NCBI GenBank assembly: GCA_017453885.1
Contig: JAFTDZ010000109.1
Location: 1 to 34,773 of the forward strand
DNA length: 34,773 bases
Source: Clostridia bacterium
GTDB taxonomy: Bacteria; Bacillota; Clostridia; Christensenellales; Borkfalkiaceae
Reading direction: 5' to 3'
The notes under the pieces were generated by a model. It was not told where the DNA came from and did no database searches. It worked only from the letters and a program-made list of their open reading frames with translations. The translations under genes and the position numbers were made by a program. Of this stretch, positions 1 to 8,915 are shown piece after piece. Position 1 is the stretch's first letter. Each line of letters begins with the position of its first letter.

Positions 1-3000
1 ATTATCTACGACTGTTGCCGTATAGGAAGAACCGCCTTGCTGATGCCAATCGGAAGCGCTCGGAACAAACGTACCTAAATCGTTCTTTTCAAGGCAAGTG
101 ATAGCATAAGATCCTGTTTTTATGACACCCGAGGGCATAAGCGCGTAATAGTTTACCGTATAAACTCCGTTATCGGTCGGAACGAATTTACCGTCCGTGA
201 CCGTTATTAAAGTATTATCGGGCGCTTTTACTTCGCAGACAAGTTTCGTATATCCCGAGAATACCGTTGCGCTGTCGTCATCAAGAGTGACCTCTCCCGT
301 TCTGAAAAACGCATTCGAAGTGACTGTCACCGTTTTTCCAACGTAAAAATCAGCAATATACACTGTCCCCGGTTTTTCCATCCACGCTTGCAGCGCGCCT
401 CTGTAATTTGAAAGGTGAGTCTTGAAAGCGTTGAACCTGTCTCCCGTTATCGCTACCGTAGTCCATCCCGTCGTAAGCGGATATTCGTATAACACGAGCG
501 ACTCGCCCGCGTCCGCTCCGCCGCCGAACAACGTAAATCTGCCCGTTGCGTTCGCTTTCAATCTTATGAACAGTGTATCGGCTTCCGCGCTTATACTGTC
601 GGCAAAGGCGGTATATCCCGACAAGAACCAAATATCCCAGTTCCAGTCGCCCGTACGCATATTTGTCACCGCAACGACGCCTTTTTCACCTTCGAATTCT
701 TCGAGATACTCAACGTAATAATTCCTGCCGTCACTTTCTTTGACATCGTTTTCGATGATAGAAGGATCGGAGAAATCCCAGATCGAGCCATTCTCCACTA
801 CGGAAAGCCCGACTTTTAATTTATATGCGCCGAAAACTTTTTCGCCATCCGTCGTCGTCGCGGAATATTTCACCGTATAAGTTCCCTTTTCTCTCTGCGT
901 GAATTTTCCGTTCGCGATATTTTCCGTTGTGCCGTCAGGATATACGACCACGCACTTAAGATCCGAGCAGTCCGCAAAAACGCTTGCGCTGTCGTCTATA
1001 AGCGTCACTTCTCCTTCTCCGACAGCCGTTTCGCTCGTTACCGTTCTGTAATTCGGTAACTGTGCCATTACGTATATTTCCGCCGTTCCCCATATTACCT
1101 GAAGATGCGATATATCGTCTGAAGTAACGTGTTCAAAAGTCAGAACCTCGCCCGTTTTATAAGAGATACCGAAGTGCGATACATCGTATTCGCCGAATTT
1201 ATAAGATAACTTCGACGGCGCGGACATAAGCACCTTTATCGTCACTTCGTCGATACTGTTGTCGTTCATATAGTTTTTCAGAGAATTGAATCTGATCCAC
1301 GGCGCACTACCGTAACTTTCTATATGATAACAGAAATTGCCGATAATATCCATATTTGCGTATCCGTCAGCAACGTTCGGATCGGCCTGATTTCCCATAT
1401 CGCTCATAATCGGCGTCCAACCGCCGTTATGTGCGCCCATATATGCGAATGCATCAGAAGTGTATTTCGATTTAAGAAACACTATTTCCGAAACCTTTTT
1501 CCCCGAAACTTCCGCTTCTGCGACGAGAGCGAAATTGATCTTTTCGGGATGCACCGTCCCGTTAAGTTTATTTACTTCGCCCGTATAAAGTCCGAGATCG
1601 TAATAAGTTACCGCCGCGCTTATCTGCGAATTACCGTTATACACGTTCGCGGTCGGTAATGCGTTGTCGAAGTTTATCGAATAAACTTTATCGAGAGCCG
1701 TGGTTATCTTTCGCGCTCCTACGCGGAAAGATAAGGCTGCGCATGCGCCGAGGCCGTCTGTCGGACGACAGATAAGCGTATAAGTCCCGTCGTGATCGAG
1801 GATCATCCCCGAAGTCGCCGCCGTTATCCTGCCGCACGACCACGTTTCAGCAACATAACCTGATTTCAACGAAAAAGACACTTGTTCGTCGGTGGCATAC
1901 GCACTCTTCAATCCCGAAACTATGCTTTCGGTCGCGCTGTTTCTGATAAATACGTCGTCGATGAATATAACGTATGGTCTGTCTGTATTTCCGACGGAAA
2001 TAAGCGGTTTTTCGCCCTTTGACATAGTGCTTACGAAACGTCCGAGATTGCCGACTTCGTCTTTCGATATATCGACATAGTTCCATACGTTCGTCGGTAT
2101 AACGCGTTCGCCCGAACCTGTCGTCAAAGTCCGCTCCGCACGATAATTGTCGGCGATATAAACGCTTACGGAAATATGCGTATCATCACCGAGTTCATTT
2201 ACGTCGAGCGCGTTTATTCTCGGCGTGATATAAATGTTCGTAGCGTCGCCTTTCGTAGAAACGAACATAGCAGAGCCTTTACTCGAAGATGAACATTTCA
2301 AACTTGTGAATTCGGCGAAAGTCTTTTCGGAATTCAACGACGTATACGCGGTATAAGAAAGTCCCGCATCGTCAAAAGCGTCGAGTTCTCCTTTTCCGAT
2401 AGGTTCTCTCGCAAATACTTCAAAACTCGCCGTGCCGACGTTTCCGAAAGCGTCTGCCGCCGATATCGAAAGCGTATATAATCCGACTTTCACAGGCATA
2501 AACCCATCGTTTTCCGTACTTACGTTTTCCCCGTCGGGATCGGTGACGACGACCGAAACGGTGCATTTTTCGCCTGAATTATCGCTCGCATTTATCGTCG
2601 GATAATAATATTTACTGCCCTTTTCGGCAATATTTTCACCCGTAAGGATAACAACCGGTTTACTCGTATCAACGACGGTCAGACGAACGGTCTTTACCGC
2701 TTTGCGGTTTCCGTCGCTTGCGATATACCTTATTTCATATCCGCCTAAACTTAAAATGTCGAACGCATCGTAAATAAGCGGGATCACCGCACCGTTTACA
2801 CTCTTGACAACCGCTACGTTCACTGCGTATTCGTTTCCGTCCGCATCTTTGGCAATCGGCATAACCACGTCGTAGCACGTACCGAGCACGACTTCTTCGG
2901 TTTCATCTTGCCAATTCAATATTTTAAGAGTTTCCGTATTGTTTTCATCGCTTTTTTCCTCGCCCGAGTTTTTACAGGAAACGAAAAATGCCGAAAGCGA

Positions 3001-3051
3001 TACACATAAACACAAGAAAAGTGTTTTAATCAAAAAATTAGTCTTTTCCAT
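1..3051 (-). CDS. Very large multidomain surface lipoprotein (Ig-like and carbohydrate-binding-like modules), 3' end outside window
   Basis: The frame is open from the ATG at 3051 to base 1 (1017 codons, no stop), so the C-terminus is missing. A GGAG site lies 5 to 9 nt before the ATG. Residues 1-26 form a lipoprotein signal ending in FFVSC (Cys26), so the protein should be anchored outside the membrane. After it come alternating modules: an Ig-like stretch at about 110-217, a jelly-roll-like stretch at about 220-390 ending in the VIFIDDVFI pattern typical of carbohydrate-binding modules, an Ig-like stretch at about 397-450, another jelly-roll-like stretch, then two clearly related Ig-like repeats at about 675-750 and 916-985 (GEVTL-IDDSASVF and GEVTL-DDDSATVF) with a jelly-roll stretch between. 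No catalytic domain is seen. It is the last visible gene of the glycan operon, 12 bp after its neighbour. A role in glycan binding at the cell surface is inferred from modules and context. Confidence 0.8.
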   Translation of the reverse strand, partial: MEKTNFLIKTLFLCLCVSLSAFFVSCKNSGEEKSDENNTETLKILNWQDETEEVVLGTCYDVVMPIAKDADGNEYAVNVAVVKSVNGAVIPLIYDAFDILSLGGYEIRYIASDGNRKAVKTVRLTVVDTSKPVVILTGENIAEKGSKYYYPTINASDNSGEKCTVSVVVTDPDGENVSTENDGFMPVKVGLYTLSISAADAFGNVGTASFEVFAREPIGKGELDAFDDAGLSYTAYTSLNSEKTFAEFTSLKCSSSSKGSAMFVSTKGDATNIYITPRINALDVNELGDDTHISVSVYIADNYRAERTLTTGSGERVIPTNVWNYVDISKDEVGNLGRFVSTMSKGEKPLISVGNTDRPYVIFIDDVFIRNSATESIVSGLKSAYATDEQVSFSLKSGYVAETWSCGRITAATSGMILDHDGTYTLICRPTDGLGACAALSFRVGARKITTALDKVYSINFDNALPTANVYNGNSQISAAVTYYDLGLYTGEVNKLNGTVHPEKINFALVAEAEVSGKKVSEIVFLKSKYTSDAFAYMGAHNGGWTPIMSDMGNQADPNVADGYANMDIIGNFCYHIESYGSAPWIRFNSLKNYMNDNSIDEVTIKVLMSAPSKLSYKFGEYDVSHFGISYKTGEVLTFEHVTSDDISHLQVIWGTAEIYVMAQLPNYRTVTSETAVGEGEVTLIDDSASVFADCSDLKCVVVYPDGTTENIANGKFTQREKGTYTVKYSATTTDGEKVFGAYKLKVGLSVVENGSIWDFSDPSIIENDVKESDGRNYYVEYLEEFEGEKGVVAVTNMRTGDWNWDIWFLSGYTAFADSISAEADTLFIRLKANATGRFTLFGGGADAGESLVLYEYPLTTGWTTVAITGDRFNAFKTHLSNYRGALQAWMEKPGTVYIADFYVGKTVTVTSNAFFRTGEVTLDDDSATVFSGYTKLVCEVKAPDNTLITVTDGKFVPTDNGVYTVNYYALMPSGVIKTGSYAITCLEKNDLGTFVPSASDWHQQGGSSYTATVVDN

Positions 3052-3063
3052 TGTTTTTCTCCA

Positions 3064-4260
3064 TTATACCTTCTCTATACGGAAATTGTCGAAATAATAC
3101 ACGCGGGATCCGTTTCCGCGCCTTTCCATAAACCCTAACTGAAAACTGTATTGACTGTTTATAAAGTTTTCAAGACTTGTAAGAGATATTGCCGTTTCCT
3201 GCCAGACTCCCTGCTCCGTAAGCGTAGTTCCCGCCCAATCCATCGCACCGTATCCGTTATAATAAGCATTTATCTCGACCAGATTTTCATACGTGGAACC
3301 TACAAGTTCAAAATCTCTGTAAGTGTCGAATTTAAGGACGTATTCGTCGAGATGTCCGACAAATTGCTTGAAATTTATCTCTTCTATCAGTGCGGGAACA
3401 AATTCTACCTTCGTCCAGGAAAACGATGTGGTATCATGATCGAATAATTCGACTTTCAGTACTTTTTCGCCCGACGGCGCAGTCAATCCGCAATCCGCCG
3501 CTCTGACCACCGAAACCGCCGGCAATATGCCCGCAGAATTATAGTTGGTCGGCTTGATCATAAGATGTTGATACGCATTTTCGAAATCGCATACTTCAAA
3601 ACTCGTTTCGGTCCGTTTCAGTATAAGCAGTTTTTCGGGACTGACGGAAACGTCGCTCAATATTATCTTCACGTCGTCAACATAAATCGTAGGCATCGTT
3701 TCCTGCGTCTTAAACATTATATATATCCCTTTACACATCGTCACGTCGTATTGCAATTCCACTACGGCGTATTGCGGAATATACTCTATTTCGTTCCATC
3801 CGGCATTTAACGCGAATTTCTGCTCCGGGCTTCTCGTGTTAGCCATTTTATCAAAATACAAACCGAGATTTATCTCGCAGACGCTTTCGGAATATATAGA
3901 CAACCTATATCCGTATATCTTCATTATGTCCGTATAACTGAACCCGAGAAGCGTCGATTCGAGCGGAAGATACATATAAGGATCCGCCATTCCGTTGCCC
4001 GGGCAGAGTTTCATGGACTTTTCTCCCGAACGAACGTATTCGGTATTTCGATTGAGAGTGATCGTTCCAAAATAAATAGGCATCCTTACGTTGAACAATC
4101 CCGCCTCGAAATCGTATAATACGGCTGTGGTTTCGGTTTTTTGCTCCGTTTCCGACAAATGGTCGTCCTTCTTTTCGATCGCGGCGTTATCCGAGCATGA
4201 AACCGCCATAATAAATACGACCGTAAATATAATCAGCAAACCCAATATCCTTTTTTTCAT
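3064..4260 (-). CDS. Lipoprotein with two carbohydrate-binding-like (jelly-roll) modules
   Basis: 398 aa. The start MKKRILG at 4260 is preferred over an upstream ATG at 4272 because a GGGGTG site sits 5 nt before it; it begins 1 bp after the stop of the upstream gene. A hydrophobic signal ends in MAVSC, a lipobox-like site. Two similar halves follow: about 48-210 opens with YDFEAG and closes with IYVDDVKI, and about 225-398 opens with CDFENA and closes with YYFDNFRI. This opening DFE plus closing DNF/DDV pattern is typical of non-catalytic beta-sandwich modules attached to glycosidases. No enzyme motif is visible. The gene is co-transcribed with GH123-like proteins, so binding of a surface glycan is the likely role, but the ligand cannot be read from the sequence. 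Confidence 0.82.
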   Translation of the reverse strand: MKKRILGLLIIFTVVFIMAVSCSDNAAIEKKDDHLSETEQKTETTAVLYDFEAGLFNVRMPIYFGTITLNRNTEYVRSGEKSMKLCPGNGMADPYMYLPLESTLLGFSYTDIMKIYGYRLSIYSESVCEINLGLYFDKMANTRSPEQKFALNAGWNEIEYIPQYAVVELQYDVTMCKGIYIMFKTQETMPTIYVDDVKIILSDVSVSPEKLLILKRTETSFEVCDFENAYQHLMIKPTNYNSAGILPAVSVVRAADCGLTAPSGEKVLKVELFDHDTTSFSWTKVEFVPALIEEINFKQFVGHLDEYVLKFDTYRDFELVGSTYENLVEINAYYNGYGAMDWAGTTLTEQGVWQETAISLTSLENFINSQYSFQLGFMERRGNGSRVYYFDNFRIEKV

Positions 4261-4261
4261 A

Positions 4262-6676
4262 TTACACCCCATATATCACAATACTACCTATGCCTATTTC
4301 CGTCGTGCCGGAGACCGCTACGGTTATTTCCGTGACTTCTCCGTTTCTTTCCCAGTTCACCGACGAGAACAAGTCGAGAATAAGTTGATTTTTGCCCGAC
4401 GAGAACGTCCCCGTAAGAACTTGCACTTTTCCGTATTTACTGTAAGTTACGTATATACGGAACAGCGCCGTTTCTCCGTAATTATACATGTCAACGATGT
4501 ATTTACCCGTGTCGGCATTTATCTCTTTCACGCTGTTGTGTCCTATGCTCACGGACTTATATTCCGAGGCGCCGCCAAGAACTATCTTCCAATACTCGCC
4601 TATGCGTTGAGTATCTGTCACATCGCCGCCGAGTTTTAATTCCACTACGTCGTTCGGTGCGGTGAATAATTTTTGCTTTCCGCCTATATACATACTGAAC
4701 TCAACCGTCTTATCGCCGTTTACCGCTTTTATCAAGAAATAGTTTTTGTCTTTATCAAGCGATTTACGCACCGTATAAACTCCGCCCTGCGGCGATATCT
4801 TAACGTCGTCCGAATAAAGTTCCGTGCCAGAAACGGCAGTCGCCGTAAGGACGTATTCGCTTATACCCGAAACAACGTTTTCGGTTATATCCGTAATAAA
4901 TACGCCGGTTTTGTTTATCGCCATTTCGAGAACGCTCAATAAAACATCTCTCGAACTTTCAAATTCTTTCGCCCCGCCGCCCGTCATATGCGCTCCGCTG
5001 TAAAACGAAGACGCTATGGTACGTATTATTTTAGACGCGTCCACTCCGTGTTCGGCATATTTCGCTTTCAGAATTTTTATAAGTTCGTAATCTTCCATAC
5101 TGTCGCGTATCGCGTCGAACCTTATCGTGCCTATCGGTCCGTCCACTTCGTACATTTTTCCGGGATAAACGAGATATCCGTCGCCGTTCGCCCCTTGCCC
5201 GCGGCTCGCTTCGGAATAAGGATCTTCCATATAATAAGAATCATTGCCCATACCCGTCACGTGAAAAGTATAATTCCATAACAAATTGCCGGTTATATCG
5301 TATTCCGCCATCATCCAACCTATGGCGTTCGCGCTTACCAGCGTGTCGTCGGTATGATAAGTAGGATACGGGAATTTAGGATCGTTACATGTGTACCACC
5401 ACTGTTCCGCTCCGTTGTAATATCCCGCCCTTTCTTCTGGGGAATCGTAGCCGTCGGGCTTGCCGCAAACACTGACGTAATTCGGATAATACCACCTGTT
5501 TCCGTCCGCGTCTTTAAGTATCGAATAATATCTGTGCGCAGTGCCGTAATCGTCGCTCGCATAATCGGTAACGACAAGCGCGACTTTTCCTACACTTTCC
5601 ACTATTTGACGACCGATCTCCGTTTGGAACGCGGTTTCCACGCTTAGTTCGGCCACTGTTTCGTCAAGCATTGCTTTGTATTTTTCAACGTAACCGGAAA
5701 CTGTTCCGGTCGTGTCCTGCCAAAGGAAAGGTTCGTCTATGCTTGACGCAAACAGCGCAAGTTTATCGACCATGTTTTCGCCGACTTCAAGACTTTTTCT
5801 CGCACAAGCGACTATCTGATTTTTAACGTATTCCGCCGGACCGTCTATCATGCCGAGCGTCGATATCCCTTTTTTGTACCATTTATACCACTCTTCGGCA
5901 TAATCACTTGTAGTCATAACGTGCGTCGGAGATATCCTGTGGTCGATAGCGTATTGTGTATATTTATCCTGCATTTCCTGCGAAATATCCATTTCCATCG
6001 AATAAATATATCCGTTTCCGCCGAAAAGACTTTTTGAAGTCGTTTCGCTCGGCACGGTGACGTCGTACACCTTCAATTCGATCGGCATCGTCAAATTCTT
6101 ATCTCCGACAGTGATCGTCGCCGTACCCGAATAGTTGCCATCCTTTGCATCCGACGGAATAAAGAAATTTATCCATGCACCGCCGTTTTCGCCTTTTCTC
6201 ACTACATTCTGCTTATAGAGAACGGCGTTTTCCTGTGGGATGATCGCATCTGGATACATGCCTGTCGGCGCGCCGTTACCGTAATAATTGCGCGAAACTT
6301 TGGTATATTTTAATGTAAATACTTCAAAATTCGTATTGGCTATCACCGCCCCCGAAGTATGCACGAGATTGCTTACCGAAACGGTAAACGACAACTCGTC
6401 TTTTGCGGTAACTATTATTTGACCGCTCTCATACTCGTTTTTCGCCGAAGACAAGACGATTTTGTCCGTCCGTAAGGAAGAATACTCTTTCGCGTCTACC
6501 GTTGCAAGCACTTTTTCGGTAGCGGGAACACTCCATATTTCGCAATCGGCGTTGCTTATACTCCCGCTTCCGTCGGATGAATTATTATCTCCGCCGTTCT
6601 GCGGCGCAGTCTGTCCGCAACCAGAAAAAGAGAGAACAAGCGCGATTGATAAAATAAACGCTGATAATTTTCTCAT
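4262..6676 (-). CDS. DUF4091/GH123-like glycosidase, lipoprotein
   Basis: 804 aa, preceded by AAAGGAG 7 nt before the ATG. The signal peptide ends in SFSGC (Cys20), so the enzyme is probably displayed on the outer face of the membrane. A beta-sandwich N-terminal region (about 55-210) is followed by a TIM-barrel-like region. The sequence SSIDEPFLW holds an adjacent Asp-Glu pair (about 314-315) matching the catalytic DE pair of GH123 beta-N-acetylgalactosaminidases; further family marks are NGDGYLVYPG and the RFDAIRDSMEDYE block near 525-545. The C-terminal about 200 residues look like added beta-sandwich domains. It is a paralogue of the next upstream gene, sharing SYHIDD/TYHTDD and GDG-LYPG blocks. 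Family membership is firm; activity on N-acetylgalactosamine is not, because DUF4091 relatives are poorly characterised. Confidence 0.85.
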   Translation of the reverse strand: MRKLSAFILSIALVLSFSGCGQTAPQNGGDNNSSDGSGSISNADCEIWSVPATEKVLATVDAKEYSSLRTDKIVLSSAKNEYESGQIIVTAKDELSFTVSVSNLVHTSGAVIANTNFEVFTLKYTKVSRNYYGNGAPTGMYPDAIIPQENAVLYKQNVVRKGENGGAWINFFIPSDAKDGNYSGTATITVGDKNLTMPIELKVYDVTVPSETTSKSLFGGNGYIYSMEMDISQEMQDKYTQYAIDHRISPTHVMTTSDYAEEWYKWYKKGISTLGMIDGPAEYVKNQIVACARKSLEVGENMVDKLALFASSIDEPFLWQDTTGTVSGYVEKYKAMLDETVAELSVETAFQTEIGRQIVESVGKVALVVTDYASDDYGTAHRYYSILKDADGNRWYYPNYVSVCGKPDGYDSPEERAGYYNGAEQWWYTCNDPKFPYPTYHTDDTLVSANAIGWMMAEYDITGNLLWNYTFHVTGMGNDSYYMEDPYSEASRGQGANGDGYLVYPGKMYEVDGPIGTIRFDAIRDSMEDYELIKILKAKYAEHGVDASKIIRTIASSFYSGAHMTGGGAKEFESSRDVLLSVLEMAINKTGVFITDITENVVSGISEYVLTATAVSGTELYSDDVKISPQGGVYTVRKSLDKDKNYFLIKAVNGDKTVEFSMYIGGKQKLFTAPNDVVELKLGGDVTDTQRIGEYWKIVLGGASEYKSVSIGHNSVKEINADTGKYIVDMYNYGETALFRIYVTYSKYGKVQVLTGTFSSGKNQLILDLFSSVNWERNGEVTEITVAVSGTTEIGIGSIVIYGV

Positions 6677-6692
6677 TTTACAACTCCTTTGA

Positions 6693-8909
6693 TCATTTTT
6701 TTAAATATATTTCCCCGAAACCGTATTCTCCGCTTTCGAAAAATTCAAATACCAACTTTGGAATGTTTTTTGCCCCGTCGATAAGCCTTATGCGATTCCA
6801 ACCCGTTCCGACTTCTCCTGCAAAGAGTTCTTCTCCGTCCGATAAAACTTTATATCCTGCTTTTTTCGTGGCCCTTATGAGAATATCAGCCGAAACATAT
6901 CGCTTTGCGACTTTTGATAATTCCAACCGCAGTTCGGGCTTGTTTCCCGGAAGAACAACATTTATTTCCCTTCGTATGTCGTCGCGGTTTATCGTGATAC
7001 TTCCCTTATTTACCGAAAAAACGCCTTTTTCATATAATTTTTCGTGCGGAATTATTTTCACTTTATTTTTTAACGGAAAAAATAAGTTTTTTTTGTCTTT
7101 TCCGATAAAAAACTCCGCATAGCTTGCGTTTTTTTCGGGATAAATCAATTGCGGTTCACCGTTTTCCCCTGTGAATCGACCATCCGAATAATATGCGTCC
7201 GAGCCACTTTCCGATCTTATTACGAAAACTTTTCTCAAACCGAGCTTTTCATAGGAAACCGTTGTTGTGTAATTTACATATAATTCGTAAAGTCTTATCA
7301 ACGTATCCCTTATTCTACGGAATTTCCCGTAGAAAGGATCAATTTTTATTCCGTCTGTAAACTCTGAAACGAGCAACGCAAATAACTTGCTGAAATCCAA
7401 GCCTTTTCGCCCATACTCTTTCTTTAAAAACTTTATTATTTCATACTCTTCATATCCGGATCTTATTGCTTTCAGTCTGATCGAACAAACGGGACCGAAT
7501 ATTCCGTAAGGCTTTCCGGGATATAGAAGAGCGCCGTCACCGTTCGCACCCGTCCCCATGTGAGCAAGAGAATAGGGATCGTCGAAAAAACGCATAGTGC
7601 CCGTAGTGTTGCATTCCTTAAAGAAATTTGCGCACCAGTACAGATTGCCCTCGATTCCGTATATCCCCATAAACCATCCGACCATCCGCGCGGCATACCC
7701 CGCGTCATCGATATGATAACTCGGATATGGCGCATTCGGAGTGTTGCAACCATACCACCACAATTCTTTTTGTCCTGAATATAAACTTCTTTGTCCGACG
7801 CTGTCTAATCCGTCGAAACGCGGACATAAAACAGTTTTTTCATTATAAACATATTTCGTGCCGTCGTCTTTTTTTACGGGACGCATAGTTACATTCGGTC
7901 TGTCTCTGTAATCGGTTATTAAGTGCGTGATTCCTTTCGCCGACTCAATCAGTTGTTTCCCGAAATCGTTTTTAAGGCGGTCGTCACTTTCGCATAACTC
8001 TATGAATCTTTGTACCGTTTCGTTAAATTTTCGCACGTGATATCCGACTTTGCCATCTGGATAAGAGCAATAAAACGGTTCGTCGATCATCCAGTCGTAG
8101 TAAACGACGTATGAAAACAAATCGATCTCCGTCTCAATGCTTTTTTCCTTCAACTGAATAAGTCTTGACAGTAAATCTTCATAGTCGGGAGTGTTTCCAT
8201 ATCTTTCGTTTTTTTCTTCCGCATAAGGAGACGGGATATTGACCGTGTTTGCACCGCGCGAAAGATATTCGGCAATGTCGTCCGCCCAAGAGGTTTTTCC
8301 GTCGGAATCTGGAATCGCCGAACATACGCGATGTCTTAAAAGGCAGTCGTTATATGCTTTGACCATTTCTTTCGACGTTTCGCCTTCATAATGAGCCATA
8401 TGTTCGCCGTTCAACGTAAAAATGCTTTTATGCGTTATTTCCGCAGGCAATTCCGCCGCACAAACTTCAAGCCTGACGACGATACCGATATCGTTTATAC
8501 GAAATACCCCCGAATAAACACCCGGAATCTGCTCTCTTGGAACAGTCACATCTATCCATATACAGACGTTTCCGTTGCCGGTTTCGTTTTCCCCGTGAAA
8601 AACGGGCGAATTTATCGGTATAAGCGCATCGGGATACCAACCTATGGGGAAACCGTTTTTTTGCCAATTTTTATCGACATAAATATACTTCTCGTAATAC
8701 AGTGCGAAATTATCTGCCGAAAAAACATTGCCTTCCCCGTCGAAAAGATCTTCGACCTTTATTCCGACCGTTTGTTTATCGTTGCCGAAAACCGCAATCT
8801 GACTGCTGTCTGTGCCGCCTTTCAAAGCGGTAAGGGTTAATTCGTGCTTTTCGACTATTTTATCGTATTTCAGTATCCTTTCGCAGGAATCGGCGCAACA
8901 GATCAACAT
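6693..8909 (-). CDS. DUF4091/GH123-like protein lacking a signal peptide
   Basis: 738 aa. It starts 6 bp after the substrate-binding protein gene and shows only a weak GGGAA about 14 nt upstream, so translation is perhaps coupled. The core is clearly homologous to the adjacent lipoprotein: YPSYHIDDAGYAARMVGW, GDGALLYPGKP and the RLKAIRSGYEEYE block are all present, and WMIDEPFY at about 273-280 keeps the Asp-Glu pair (276-277) expected for GH123-type catalysis. Unlike its paralogue it has no hydrophobic leader: residue 15 already aligns to the mature N-terminal beta-sandwich of the other. The likely location is therefore the cytoplasm, which would suit hydrolysis of imported oligosaccharides. 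Alternatively the true start was lost by mutation or sequencing error. The substrate is unknown. Confidence 0.82.
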   Translation of the reverse strand: MLICCADSCERILKYDKIVEKHELTLTALKGGTDSSQIAVFGNDKQTVGIKVEDLFDGEGNVFSADNFALYYEKYIYVDKNWQKNGFPIGWYPDALIPINSPVFHGENETGNGNVCIWIDVTVPREQIPGVYSGVFRINDIGIVVRLEVCAAELPAEITHKSIFTLNGEHMAHYEGETSKEMVKAYNDCLLRHRVCSAIPDSDGKTSWADDIAEYLSRGANTVNIPSPYAEEKNERYGNTPDYEDLLSRLIQLKEKSIETEIDLFSYVVYYDWMIDEPFYCSYPDGKVGYHVRKFNETVQRFIELCESDDRLKNDFGKQLIESAKGITHLITDYRDRPNVTMRPVKKDDGTKYVYNEKTVLCPRFDGLDSVGQRSLYSGQKELWWYGCNTPNAPYPSYHIDDAGYAARMVGWFMGIYGIEGNLYWCANFFKECNTTGTMRFFDDPYSLAHMGTGANGDGALLYPGKPYGIFGPVCSIRLKAIRSGYEEYEIIKFLKKEYGRKGLDFSKLFALLVSEFTDGIKIDPFYGKFRRIRDTLIRLYELYVNYTTTVSYEKLGLRKVFVIRSESGSDAYYSDGRFTGENGEPQLIYPEKNASYAEFFIGKDKKNLFFPLKNKVKIIPHEKLYEKGVFSVNKGSITINRDDIRREINVVLPGNKPELRLELSKVAKRYVSADILIRATKKAGYKVLSDGEELFAGEVGTGWNRIRLIDGAKNIPKLVFEFFESGEYGFGEIYLKK

Positions 8910-8915
8910 ATCGTT

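Noticed and set aside
4091-4639. A 182-codon plus-strand open frame across the junction of two lipoprotein genes
   Set aside because: It lies wholly antisense to coding sequence with lipoprotein signals and known modules; no promoter or ribosome site supports it.
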